This document shows positions 1 to 7,203 of a stretch of 13,538 nucleotides of DNA, piece after piece. The stretch is from CAUJGQ01 sp042408665. Lineage in GTDB: Bacteria > Chloroflexota > Dehalococcoidia > CAUJGQ01. The stretch's first letter is position 1. The number at the start of each line of letters is the position of its first letter. The notes beneath the pieces are model-generated. The model worked only from the letters and a program-made list of their open reading frames with translations, ran no database searches and was not told the origin of the DNA. The DNA lies in assembly GCA_042408665.1 (NCBI GenBank), contig JBHOQW010000266.1, positions 1 to 13,538 of the forward strand, read 5' to 3'. The position numbers and the translations under genes were made by a program.

Positions 1-2
1 AC

Positions 3-1355
3 ACCGTCGGCCGGGTGGTGGAGAAGAGCGAAAACCCGGAGCCAAACGTTTACGTCTGGACGCTGCGGCGCGGCATCAAATTCCAGGACGGCAGCGACCT
101 CACCGCCGAGGCGGTGAAGTTCAACCTGGAACGGCACATCACCGACCCGAAGTCCGTGCGTAACCAGGACGTGAAGGATGTCACGTCCGTGGAAACGCCG
201 GACCAGTACACGGTGCGCGTCACCCTGAAAGGGCCGTTCGCGCCGTTTCTGAACAAGGTGGCGGGCTCCAGCAGCGCCGGCACGCTGCTCAGCCCGGCAG
301 CGGTGCAACGGCTGGGCGAGAACCTGCAGCGCGACCTTACCAACGCCGGCGCTGGCGCCTTCAAGTTCAAGGAGTGGCAGCGGGACACCCAGATCGCGGT
401 GGAGCGCAGCGAGACCTACTGGAAGAAGGACGCCAGCGGCGGGCAACTTCCCTATTTGGACCGCATCGTCCTCAAAATCTTCCCCGACGAAAACGTGCGC
501 CTTACCAACCTCAAGACCGGCGACGCGGACATGCTCCAGGCCAACCCGCCGCCCAAGGACGTGGCCGACCTGAAGAAGGACGCCGGCCTGATCGTGGTGG
601 AGACGCCGGACCTGGGCTGGCAGTTCATCACGCTCAACACGGAGAAGGAGCCGTTCAACAACCCGGCCGCCCGCCGCGCTTTCTCCTACGCCATCGACCG
701 CGCCCAGCTCGTCAAGACGATCCTGTTCGACGCCACGGCCAAGCCGCAGGACACGCCAGTGCCGGATACCATCCCCTGGGCGTATGACAGCGACCCGGCC
801 GCGCATCCCTACCTCAAGCGTGACGTGGCCAAGGCCAAGCAGGAGCTGCAGGCGGCCGGCAAGCCCGGCGGCTTCAAGTTCACGGCCCAGGTCTCCAACG
901 CCTCACCGGTCCTGCAGCAGACGATGGAGTTGATTAAGGATCAGATCAAAGAGGTCGGCCTGGACATGGAGATCCAGCCGATCGAGTTCGGCACGCTGGT
1001 GCAGAACGCCAACCAGGGCAACTACCAGGCGGCCTGCATCGGCTGGAGCGGCGGCACCGACCCGGACGACAACCTGTACTCGCTGTTCTACACCAAGGCC
1101 GGTTTCAACCTGTCCAAGTACACTAACCCGGAGTTCGACCGGTTGTTGGACCAGGGACGGGCTACGCTCGACCGCAACGGCCGGGCCACCATCTACAAGC
1201 AGGCACAGAAGATCCTCATGCAGGACCAGCCGTTTATCATTCTCTGGCAGAACAAGCGCATCTTTGTGGCGCGCAAGAACGTGCAGAATATGCCCACCAC
1301 GTTCAACGGCTACTGGGCGGCGCGCGACTGGGACCAGATCTGGAAGGCGCGCTGA
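3..1355 (+). CDS. ABC transporter substrate-binding protein, family 5 (3' part)
   Basis: This is the 3' part of a gene cut by the left edge: the frame is open to base 3, and the GTG at 15 is only an internal codon. The visible 450 residues match the SBP_bac_5 family (extracellular solute-binding proteins of peptide/nickel/opine ABC importers), which capture the ligand outside the membrane and hand it to the permeases. Supporting features are the lobe-I stretch WTLRRGIKFQDGSDLTAEAV, a YWKKD segment, the RRAFSYAIDR segment typical of the hinge region, and a C-terminal DDNLYSLFYT...NPEFDRLLDQ region. Families of this type are usually about 500-600 residues, so roughly 80-130 residues including the signal peptide and lipobox are missing. 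The ligand cannot be told from sequence. Permease and ATPase genes are not in the window. A terminator-like hairpin follows the TGA stop. The family call is firm; substrate is unknown. Confidence 0.93.
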   Translation, partial: TVGRVVEKSENPEPNVYVWTLRRGIKFQDGSDLTAEAVKFNLERHITDPKSVRNQDVKDVTSVETPDQYTVRVTLKGPFAPFLNKVAGSSSAGTLLSPAAVQRLGENLQRDLTNAGAGAFKFKEWQRDTQIAVERSETYWKKDASGGQLPYLDRIVLKIFPDENVRLTNLKTGDADMLQANPPPKDVADLKKDAGLIVVETPDLGWQFITLNTEKEPFNNPAARRAFSYAIDRAQLVKTILFDATAKPQDTPVPDTIPWAYDSDPAAHPYLKRDVAKAKQELQAAGKPGGFKFTAQVSNASPVLQQTMELIKDQIKEVGLDMEIQPIEFGTLVQNANQGNYQAACIGWSGGTDPDDNLYSLFYTKAGFNLSKYTNPEFDRLLDQGRATLDRNGRATIYKQAQKILMQDQPFIILWQNKRIFVARKNVQNMPTTFNGYWAARDWDQIWKAR

Positions 1356-1377
1356 ACAGGGAATTCGGCGTGACACA

Positions 1378-1418
1378 CGGCGCGGGAACCGGCCGGCACG
1401 GCTCCCGCGCCGCTCTTT
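1378..1418 (+). terminator. Intrinsic-terminator-like hairpin between convergent genes
   Basis: A perfect 10-bp inverted repeat (CGGCGCGGGA at 1378-1387 with TCCCGCGCCG at 1403-1412) has a 15-base loop. It begins 22 bases after the stop of the solute-binding protein gene and is followed by a short pyrimidine/T stretch (CTCTTT). The T-tract is weak, so function as a Rho-independent terminator is likely but not certain. It could also serve the convergent hydrolase gene from the other strand, where there is no T-run. Confidence 0.5.
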
Positions 1419-1436
1419 GCCTGTCCCCTTGCCCCT

Positions 1437-2234
1437 TCAGCGCGCGGTCGCCGTGGACGGGAGCGCGATCCGAAGGAAGCGGTCGATCATGGCGTTGACC
1501 TGCTCCGGCACCTCGAGCTGGTGAAAGTGCCCGGCGCCGACCGTCTGGCCGGTGGCGGCGTGCGGGCACAGCTCACGCAGGCGGGCCGGGTCGGTGAGCG
1601 GCATCGCGGCGGCGATGGACAGTAGGGGCACCGTGCACGCCCGGAGCGCCACCGTGCTATCCCAGCCCTCGTGGAGGGCGGCGTAGGCCGAGGCCATCAC
1701 GTGCTGAGGCGCCGACGACATGGCGTCCACGATGCGCGCCTTACGCTGCGGGTCGTCGGTGGGCAGGAACAGCACCTGCGCCACGAAGTCCCGTTGCGCC
1801 GCGCGGTAGTTCGGGCCGCGCAGCGCCTCGAGGAGCCGGAGCGACCGTTCGCGGCGGGCCGGCGGCGGTGCCAGCGGCGCGTCCAAGGCGACGACGGCAG
1901 CGGGCAGGTCGGGGTGGCGGTGCGCCAGCTCGACGGCGATCACCCCGCCCATGCTGTGGCCGATCACCACCGGCTTGGCCAGGCCGATCTCGCGACACAG
2001 CCACGCCAGGTCGTCCGCGAACAGTGCGATGGTGTACTCCTGCACCGGTTTGTCGCTCTGGCCGTGGCCGCGCAGGTCCACCGCCACCGTGCGGTGTTCG
2101 CGGCGGAAGTGCTCGAACTGTGGGGCCAGGTAGGTGTGATCGCAGCACCAGCCGTGCACGAGCAGGATGGGCGGCTCGCCGGTCCCGTCTTCGTCGTAGC
2201 AGAGCTTGACCCCCTCGCGGACGCGATGTTCCAT
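1437..2234 (-). CDS. Alpha/beta-fold hydrolase
   Basis: A 265-residue protein with the hallmarks of the alpha/beta-hydrolase fold superfamily. It shows an oxyanion-hole HGW motif (residues 27-29), a DLRGHGQSD segment (53-61), the nucleophile elbow GHSMGG with Ser94, and a C-terminal GAGHF with the likely catalytic His236. The acid is probably the Asp near 215. These enzymes hydrolyse esters, C-C bonds, epoxides or similar; the specific substrate cannot be read from sequence. There is no signal peptide, so it is probably cytoplasmic. The frame stays open well upstream, but the start is placed at the ATG at 2234 because AGGAGGA (2247-2241) lies 6 bases before it. The ATG at 2240 abuts that site and is too close. 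The gene is divergent from the homogentisate dioxygenase-type gene and could take part in aromatic breakdown, but that is only a neighbourhood inference. Confidence 0.9.
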   Translation of the reverse strand: MEHRVREGVKLCYDEDGTGEPPILLVHGWCCDHTYLAPQFEHFRREHRTVAVDLRGHGQSDKPVQEYTIALFADDLAWLCREIGLAKPVVIGHSMGGVIAVELAHRHPDLPAAVVALDAPLAPPPARRERSLRLLEALRGPNYRAAQRDFVAQVLFLPTDDPQRKARIVDAMSSAPQHVMASAYAALHEGWDSTVALRACTVPLLSIAAAMPLTDPARLRELCPHAATGQTVGAGHFHQLEVPEQVNAMIDRFLRIALPSTATAR

Positions 2235-2240
2235 CGCCAT

Positions 2241-2247
2241 TCCTCCT
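2241..2247 (-). promoter_or_regulatory. Ribosome binding site that fixes the hydrolase start
   Basis: On the minus strand AGGAGGA occupies 2247-2241. Of two in-frame ATGs, the first (2240) directly touches this sequence and the second (2234) is 6 bases away, which favours the second. Confidence 0.7.
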
Positions 2248-2251
2248 GAAC

Positions 2252-2272
2252 CGCCCCGGCAAAGCCGGGGCG
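2252..2272 (-). other. GC-rich 9-bp hairpin in the hydrolase 5' leader
   Basis: A perfect inverted repeat: CGCCCCGGC (2252-2260), loop AAA, GCCGGGGCG (2264-2272). In the minus-strand transcript it would end 4 bases before the AGGAGGA of the hydrolase gene. It could be an RNA leader structure affecting ribosome access, an operator in the divergent promoter region, or a copy of a dispersed hairpin. A hairpin with almost the same core lies before sufD at 12540-12555. It lacks a T-run in both directions and is not a convincing terminator. Confidence 0.6.
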
Positions 2273-2345
2273 TTGCCGGCCGTCCCATTATCGCCGTGGA
2301 CAGTTGCCGATCAAGCGTGGGGGCTCCTGCGGCGACGGCGCGGCG

Positions 2346-2351
2346 TACAAT
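2346..2351 (+). promoter_or_regulatory. Possible -10 element for the dioxygenase gene
   Basis: TACAAT at 2346-2351 lies 35 bases before the ATG at 2387 in the divergent intergenic region and is one of the few AT-rich hexamers there. I found no convincing -35 box at the usual 16-18 base spacing, so the call rests on the -10 match and position only. Confidence 0.3.
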
Positions 2352-2386
2352 GGAGCACACCACAGGCCGGTGAGGAGGAGCCACCC

Positions 2387-3556
2387 ATGCCGTACTACCG
2401 CTCGCTCGGCCGCGTGCCGCACAAGCGCCACACGCAGTTTCGCCGTCCGGACGGCGAGCTGTACAGCGAGGAGCTGTTCGGCACGCAGGGGTTCGCCGGT
2501 ACCTCGTCGCTGCTCTACCACCACTTCCCACCCACGCGCGTGATCGAGGTGCACGAACAGGGAGACGTGACGCCGGAGTGCTGGCCGCAGCCGGTCCACC
2601 GCCACCACCACCTGAAGACGTGGAACCTCGAGGCCGGCGGCGACCCGATCAGCGCGCGGCGCGTGCTGCTCTACAACGACGACGTGAGCATCGCCCTGGC
2701 GCGCCCCGACATGCCCATGCCGTACTTTTACCGCAACGCCCGTGCGGACGAGGTGATCTTCGTGCACGAGGGGTCCGGCGTGCTGCGCACGGTGTTCGGC
2801 CGGGTGCCGTTTCGCGCCAACGATTACCTGGTAATCCCGCGCGGCACCACGTACCAGATTGAGCTGGGCGAGGGGCCGCATCGCATGCTCGTGATCGAGA
2901 GCAACGGACCGGTGGAGACGCCTCGACGCTACCGCAACGAGTTTGGCCAGATGCTGGAGCACGCGCCCTACTGCGAACGCGACATCCGTGGCCCGGAGGA
3001 GCTGGAGACGCACTTGGAGCGCGGCCACTTCGAGGTGCGCGTCAAGGTGGGCGGGCGGATGACCGCCTACTGCTACGACCAGCACCCGTTTGACGTGGTG
3101 GGGTGGGACGGTTACCTGTACCCCTGGGCGCTGTCGGTAGACGACTTCGAGCCGATCACGGGCCGCATCCACCAACCGCCGCCAGTGCACCAGGTGTTCC
3201 AGGGACCGGGTTTTGTGGTGTGCAACTTTGTGCCACGCAAGGTGGACTACCACCCGCAGGCCATCCCCGCCCCCTACAACCACTCCAACATCGATTCGGA
3301 CGAAGTGATTTACTACGTGAACGGCAATTTTGCCAGCCGTCGTGGCATCGAGCCCGGCTCCATCAGCCTGCACCCCGGCGGCATCCCGCACGGGCCCCAT
3401 CCCGGCGCCGCCGAGGCAAGCATCGGCAAGGAGTTTGTCGACGAGCTGGCGGTGATGGTGGACACCTTCCGACCGCTGCGCCTGGCGCGTGCCGCGGAGC
3501 CGCTGGACGACCCGGACTACCCCTACTCCTGGATCGCGGAGCGGCACCGGCCGTAG
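2387..3556 (+). CDS. hmgA: Homogentisate 1,2-dioxygenase family protein (short bacterial type)
   Basis: A 389-residue cupin-fold protein recognised as homogentisate 1,2-dioxygenase, the Fe(II) enzyme that opens the ring of homogentisate to maleylacetoacetate in tyrosine/phenylalanine breakdown. Typical features are VPHKRHTQFR near the N terminus (10-19), an acidic cupin stretch DEVIFVHEGSG (121-131), and the C-terminal metal-site region with NHSNID (His299), Asp305/Glu306 and PHGPH (His335). The start ATG at 2387 has GAGGAGGAG 6 bases upstream. The open frame extends further upstream, but that part is in the promoter region. Length (389) is shorter than the ~430-445 of human and Pseudomonas enzymes but fits a shorter bacterial branch. 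No fumarylacetoacetase or hydroxyphenylpyruvate dioxygenase gene is nearby, so activity on homogentisate itself, as opposed to a related dihydroxyaromatic, is inferred. It is a cytoplasmic enzyme with no signal peptide. Confidence 0.85.
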   Translation: MPYYRSLGRVPHKRHTQFRRPDGELYSEELFGTQGFAGTSSLLYHHFPPTRVIEVHEQGDVTPECWPQPVHRHHHLKTWNLEAGGDPISARRVLLYNDDVSIALARPDMPMPYFYRNARADEVIFVHEGSGVLRTVFGRVPFRANDYLVIPRGTTYQIELGEGPHRMLVIESNGPVETPRRYRNEFGQMLEHAPYCERDIRGPEELETHLERGHFEVRVKVGGRMTAYCYDQHPFDVVGWDGYLYPWALSVDDFEPITGRIHQPPPVHQVFQGPGFVVCNFVPRKVDYHPQAIPAPYNHSNIDSDEVIYYVNGNFASRRGIEPGSISLHPGGIPHGPHPGAAEASIGKEFVDELAVMVDTFRPLRLARAAEPLDDPDYPYSWIAERHRP

Positions 3557-3672
3557 CGAAGGCATGGGTCGCGCGGTCCCCGCTCGCCGCGCGGGTGGAG
3601 TCACGGCTCGCGGTCTCGGCAGCTTCCCGCGTCGCGGTTTGCCCCATGGTGCGGAATCCCCTGCGGCGGGGC

Positions 3673-3698
3673 GCCGTTGTGCGTTCCCGCACAACGGC
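3673..3698 (+). other. Strong 11-bp perfect hairpin with TTCC loop
   Basis: GCCGTTGTGCG (3673-3683), loop TTCC, CGCACAACGGC (3688-3698): a perfect 11-bp stem with a 4-base loop, located 117 bases after the dioxygenase stop and 13 bases before the ATG at 3712. No T-run follows in either direction. It may be an mRNA 3'-end or processing structure for the dioxygenase, a translational control element for the next gene, or a dyad operator. The sequence alone does not choose between these. Confidence 0.7.
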
Positions 3699-3711
3699 AT
3701 GGGGTTGGGGG

Positions 3712-4200
3712 ATGTTCGGCGCCGGCGACTGGGAAGAGCGCTTCGCCCGGGGCGAGCGCGACCCGGAGGTGATGGAGGCGTTTCGCCGCTTCGCGGATTC
3801 CGTGATCGACCGCCTGCTGGCCTGGCTGCGGGCCGATGCGCGCCTGTACGAGCCGGGCGCACGCCGCTTGCGGCTGCTGGCAGATGCGGGTATTGTGCAC
3901 CGGGTGTACGGCCTGGAGCCGGAAGACGAACCGGCCTACGCCGCCGTGCCGGCCGCGGGCGGCCCGCGCCTGGAGCGGGTGCTGGTGGTGGAGCTGGCCG
4001 GGGAGGACCTCGTGGCGGTGGTGCAGGCCAACCTGGTGGCCGCGGCGTTGAGCTACGCGTTCCAGGCGCCGCGGGTCACGTGGACCCGGTCGCCGGGTGG
4101 CGCCACCGTGCACGTGCCGGTAGCCTCACCGCTGTACGATGCGCTGGCCGCCGCGCTCCGGGCCGGCCACGGCCAGCAGGGCAGCACGCTGGACGGCTAG
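3712..4200 (+). CDS. Hypothetical protein, 162 residues
   Basis: I do not recognise this protein. Codon use (strong GC3) supports coding on the plus strand. Residues 1-60 are mostly charged and helical in character (EERFARGERDPEVMEAFRRF, then a Trp/Leu/Arg-rich amphipathic stretch). Residues 88-120 contain a hydrophobic strand (RVLVVELAGEDLVAVVQANL) followed by a short Ala-rich segment, and 130-150 another strand-helix pair, so it looks like a small soluble alpha/beta protein. There is no signal peptide or clear membrane helix. The start at 3712 has only a weak upstream G-run. An in-frame ATG at 3646 would run through the hairpin and gives less protein-like sequence, so the start is uncertain. 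The gene follows the dioxygenase by 155 bases and ends on the shared CTAG with the convergent ketosynthase gene. Confidence 0.65.
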   Translation: MFGAGDWEERFARGERDPEVMEAFRRFADSVIDRLLAWLRADARLYEPGARRLRLLADAGIVHRVYGLEPEDEPAYAAVPAAGGPRLERVLVVELAGEDLVAVVQANLVAAALSYAFQAPRVTWTRSPGGATVHVPVASPLYDALAAALRAGHGQQGSTLDG

Positions 4201-5471
4201 CGCGCACGGCCCAGAACCAGCGCGGCGTTGATGCCGCCGAAGCCGAAGGACGTGGTGAGCACGGTCTGCACGCGGCGGTCCAGGCCGGCGTCGCGCAGGT
4301 AATTCAGGTCGCAGTCCGGGTCGGGGTCCTCCAGGTTGGTGGTGGGCGGCAACCAGTTGTGCCGAAAGATGAGCGCGCAGATCGCCGCCTCGATGGCGCC
4401 GCTGGCGCCGAGCGCGTGGCCGTGCAGCCCTTTGGTGCCGGAGATGGGCACGGCGGTGGCCGCCTCTCCCAGCGCCCGCTTGAAGGCCAGCGTCTCTGTG
4501 CGGTCGTTGAGCGGTGTGGCGCTGCCGTGCGCGTTGATGTAGTCCAAGTGGCTGGGACGGACGCCCGCGTCCTGCAGGGCGAGCGCGATGGCCCGCGCCG
4601 CCTGCTCTCCGCTGGGCAAGGGTGCTGTCATGTGGTAGGCATCGGTGGTGGTGCCGTAGCCCAGCACCTCGGCGTAGGCGTGGGCGCCGCGCTGCACAGC
4701 GTGCTCGTACTCCTCCAGCACCAGCACGGCCGCGCCCTCGGCCATCACGAAGCCGTCGCGGCGGCGGTCGAAGGGCCGTGAGGCGCGTGGTGGGTCGTCG
4801 TTGGCCGTGGACAGGGCGCGGATCAGGGCGAAGGCCCCGAAGGTGAGCGGCGCCAGTGGGGCCTCGGCGCCTCCGGCCAAAAGCAGCGCGGCGCGGCCCG
4901 CCCGAACGGTGTGAAACGCCTCACCGATAGCGATGGTGCCGGCGGCGCAGGAGTTGGCGTTGGTGACGTTCGGGCCGGTGAGGCCCAGCTCGATGGCGAT
5001 ATTGGCGGCCGCGGCGCCACCGTACACGGCCACGGCTAGCAAGGGGCTGACGGCGCGCAGGCCGTCGGGCAGAAAGCGCGCGTGCTGCTCCTCGGCGTAG
5101 GCCACGCCGCCCAGCGCGGTGCCCAGGTAGATCCCCGCATCCGCTGGCGTTCCCCCCGGCGTCAGGCCGGCGTCCGTCAGCGCCATGAGCGCGGCGGCCA
5201 GCGCCAGTTGTGCGAAGCGATCCAGGCGCCTGACCCGCCGCGCATCCACGAAGTCGCGTGGGTCAAAGCTCTCGATCTCAGCGGCGATGCGCGAGGGAAA
5301 GGGCTCGGCGTCGAAGCGGGTGATGCGTCGCACGGCAGATCGGCCGCGGCGAACGCCCTGCCACAGGCCGTCGCTGCCGTGGCCGATCGGGGTGACGGCC
5401 CCTATCCCCGTGATCAGCACCCGGCGCCGCTCCCGCTCGCCCATCGCTCCCGTCCCGCACCCATCCGCCAT
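4197..5471 (-). CDS. Beta-ketoacyl-ACP synthase II (FabF-like ketosynthase)
   Basis: A 424-residue thiolase-fold ketosynthase that condenses an acyl starter with malonyl-ACP. The Cys-His-His triad is intact: Cys175 in NSCAAGTIAIGEA, His315 in NAHGSATPLND and His352 in HGHALGASGAIE. Lys347 (TKG) and the C-terminal SFGFGGINA loop are also in place. Cys175 shows it is not a chain-length factor, which lacks that Cys. The start ATG at 5471 has GGAGG 7 bases upstream and begins 3 bases after the stop of the SRPBCC gene. It is the last gene of a tightly packed cassette with cyclase-like, flavoprotein and methyltransferase genes, so it may serve a specialised polyketide or lipid pathway. The primary fatty-acid FabF role cannot be excluded; no acyl-carrier-protein or fabG/fabD gene is adjacent, against a canonical fab cluster. 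Therefore no gene symbol is assigned. Confidence 0.9.
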   Translation of the reverse strand: MADGCGTGAMGERERRRVLITGIGAVTPIGHGSDGLWQGVRRGRSAVRRITRFDAEPFPSRIAAEIESFDPRDFVDARRVRRLDRFAQLALAAALMALTDAGLTPGGTPADAGIYLGTALGGVAYAEEQHARFLPDGLRAVSPLLAVAVYGGAAAANIAIELGLTGPNVTNANSCAAGTIAIGEAFHTVRAGRAALLLAGGAEAPLAPLTFGAFALIRALSTANDDPPRASRPFDRRRDGFVMAEGAAVLVLEEYEHAVQRGAHAYAEVLGYGTTTDAYHMTAPLPSGEQAARAIALALQDAGVRPSHLDYINAHGSATPLNDRTETLAFKRALGEAATAVPISGTKGLHGHALGASGAIEAAICALIFRHNWLPPTTNLEDPDPDCDLNYLRDAGLDRRVQTVLTTSFGFGGINAALVLGRAR

Positions 5472-5474
5472 GGC

Positions 5475-5969
5475 CTATCCTCCGCGCCCGCCGATGCCCT
5501 CACCGACCGCGGCCGCCTCTGCCACCCGCGTCATGCCACGGAGCGTCTGCCCGGCGATGTGCTCGATGAAGACATGCTCTACCACCCACTCGTAGAGGGG
5601 CCCTAGCAGCGGCGCGTGCGCGCGGAAGCGGTGCCGGAGCGCGACCCGCGCACCGTCGCCGCTGGGGCTGACCTGCCACTCGACGGTCATACCGGTCGTG
5701 GGGCCGCGGATGTGGGTGAAGCGCAGCACCCGTACCCCGGGATCCGGCTCCACCATCGCCGTCCAGCGTACCGGGTATCCTCGGCCGCGCAGGCCGGGCA
5801 GGGTGCGCCAGGCGGCCATCTCCAGCGTGCGCCGCGTCCCGTCCTCGCCCAGCCGCCGCACCCAGCGGTAATGCGGTAAATGCCGCGGCCACCGCTCAAC
5901 GTCGGCGACCAATGCGAACACCTGCTCCGGTGGTGCGTTGACGTGGATGGTGAGCGTGGAGTCCATCAT
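5475..5969 (-). CDS. SRPBCC family protein (polyketide cyclase/START-like fold)
   Basis: A 164-residue protein of the SRPBCC (Bet v1/START/polyketide cyclase) superfamily, whose members form a deep hydrophobic cavity that binds or cyclises aromatic and lipid-like ligands. The N-terminal pattern fits well: TLTIHVNAPPEQVFALVADV then RWPRHLPHYRWVR, followed by alternating strands (VRWTAMVEP, VRVLRFTHI, MTVEWQVSP, ARVALRHRF) and a long C-terminal helix from about 120 to 150. The start is at one of two adjacent ATGs (5969 or 5966). There is no clear ribosome binding site, and the upstream flavoprotein gene stops 7 bases earlier, so translational coupling is likely. The ketosynthase gene starts 3 bases after its stop. 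An aromatase/cyclase role in a polyketide-like pathway is inferred from the neighbours. Simple ligand binding is the alternative. Confidence 0.85.
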   Translation of the reverse strand: MMDSTLTIHVNAPPEQVFALVADVERWPRHLPHYRWVRRLGEDGTRRTLEMAAWRTLPGLRGRGYPVRWTAMVEPDPGVRVLRFTHIRGPTTGMTVEWQVSPSGDGARVALRHRFRAHAPLLGPLYEWVVEHVFIEHIAGQTLRGMTRVAEAAAVGEGIGGRGG

Positions 5970-5976
5970 GGGCGCG

Positions 5977-7203
5977 TCACAAGACCAGGCGGAGCAGAAA
6001 CGCGGGCGAGAGGACGCGCTGGGGCGGCAGCACGTCACCGGTGACCCCTACCAGGGTATCAGCCAGCGCCGGGCGGCGGGCCAGCCCCTTAAGCGCCCGA
6101 GACAGCAGCACCGGATGGCCGAGCAGGTGTTGCATCGTCTCCTCCACAGCGAACGCCGCCCGGAACTCCCGTCGATAGGCCCGTTCATAGGCGCGCAGAC
6201 GGGTCCGCGTCGCGTCACCGGCGCGCAATGCCTCCAGCACTGCCGATGCCGCGAGCTGGGCGCTGCGCAGCGCCTTGTAGATGCCCTGGCCGGTGAACGG
6301 GTCGTAGAAGGCGGCGGCGTCGCCCACCAGCAGGGCGCCGTCCACTGCCAGACGGTGCGCGCGGTAGGAGAGGGCACCGGTGCGCTGCACCGGACCGAGG
6401 AGACGCGCATCGGCCAGCCGCGGGCCGAGCCCCTCGAACGCGGCTAGGGTTTCCACGAAGAAATCCGTGACGCGGGTGCCGAGCTGAGCGGCGCAGGCCG
6501 CGGGGAGCACCATCGCCACGTTGGCCAGGTCGGCGCCGAGCGGCGCGATGCCGCAGTAACCCGCTGGGCCGACGTGCATCTCGCCGTAGTCCGTCAGGCC
6601 GGCGAGACCGGCCACATGGGCTACCAGCGCGAAGCGACGCAGGCGCGGCCGCCGGTCGGTCAGGCCCAGCCGCCGGCCGACGACGCCGGCCACCCCGTCC
6701 GCCCCTACCACGAGGGGCGCGTGCAGCGTGACCTCCCGACCGTCACGGAGCGCGCGCACACCGGTGACCGCGCCGTCTGCACGCATCACCTCCGTGACGC
6801 GGGTGCCGGTGAGCAGGCGGGCGCCGGCCTTCTGCGCGAGGGCGACCAACTCGGCGTCCAGCGCTCGACGGCTGATGCCTAGGCCGTAGGGCGGTGCCCC
6901 TTGCCAGCCAGGTGCGGCGCCGAACGTGCCGCGCATCGCCGCCCGGCCGTAGGCGCACACCACAAAGCCGCGCAGGCGGGCGCCGGCAACCGCCTCCACG
7001 CGCTCCCCGGCGCCCAGCTTGTGCAGCAGGTGCAGGGCGCCGGGGCTGAGGTACTCGCCGCACGGTTTGGGGCGGGGAAACGTGGCCCGGTCCAGCACAA
7101 GCACGGCCACACCCGCTCGGGCCAGCAGCCGGGCGAGCGTGGCCCCGGCTGGCCCCGCTCCCACCACGATCACGTCGGCGTCGGGCGTGGCGCGCTGTGT
7201 CAC
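5977..7203 (-). CDS. NAD(P)/FAD-dependent oxidoreductase, geranylgeranyl-reductase type
   Basis: A 408-residue flavoprotein. It has an N-terminal Rossmann dinucleotide motif (DVIVVGAGPAGATLARLL, 10-27), a PKPCGEYLSPGA segment (45-56) that marks the geranylgeranyl-reductase/aromatic-hydroxylase-like group, a GADG motif (167-170), and the FAD ribityl-binding GD motif in VGDAAAFYDPFTGQGIYKAL (293-312). Relatives either saturate isoprenoid double bonds or hydroxylate/oxidise phenolic lipids and polyketides; sequence alone does not decide. The start is the GTG at 7203, overlapping the methyltransferase stop as GTGA. The open frame upstream belongs to the overlapping methyltransferase region. The TGA stop is 7 bases before the SRPBCC start. 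Pairs of this flavoprotein type with this methyltransferase type are known next to type III polyketide synthases in other bacteria, which supports a tailoring role here. Confidence 0.9.
   Translation of the reverse strand: MTQRATPDADVIVVGAGPAGATLARLLARAGVAVLVLDRATFPRPKPCGEYLSPGALHLLHKLGAGERVEAVAGARLRGFVVCAYGRAAMRGTFGAAPGWQGAPPYGLGISRRALDAELVALAQKAGARLLTGTRVTEVMRADGAVTGVRALRDGREVTLHAPLVVGADGVAGVVGRRLGLTDRRPRLRRFALVAHVAGLAGLTDYGEMHVGPAGYCGIAPLGADLANVAMVLPAACAAQLGTRVTDFFVETLAAFEGLGPRLADARLLGPVQRTGALSYRAHRLAVDGALLVGDAAAFYDPFTGQGIYKALRSAQLAASAVLEALRAGDATRTRLRAYERAYRREFRAAFAVEETMQHLLGHPVLLSRALKGLARRPALADTLVGVTGDVLPPQRVLSPAFLLRLVL

Noticed and set aside
2235..2531. N-terminal extension of the hydrolase frame to 2531
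   Set aside because: The extra 99 residues are Arg/Ala-rich, would overlap the dioxygenase coding region, and a good ribosome binding site sits directly before the internal ATG.
2288..3862. 524-codon open frame on the minus strand opposite the dioxygenase gene
   Set aside because: It is a shadow caused by high GC: the product is His/Val/Arg-rich with no family pattern, while the plus strand encodes a clear enzyme.
3489..4781. 430-codon plus-strand frame across the unknown gene and the ketosynthase end
   Set aside because: It crosses two convergent genes in the wrong frame, with Arg/Gly/Ala-rich low-complexity product and no start signal.
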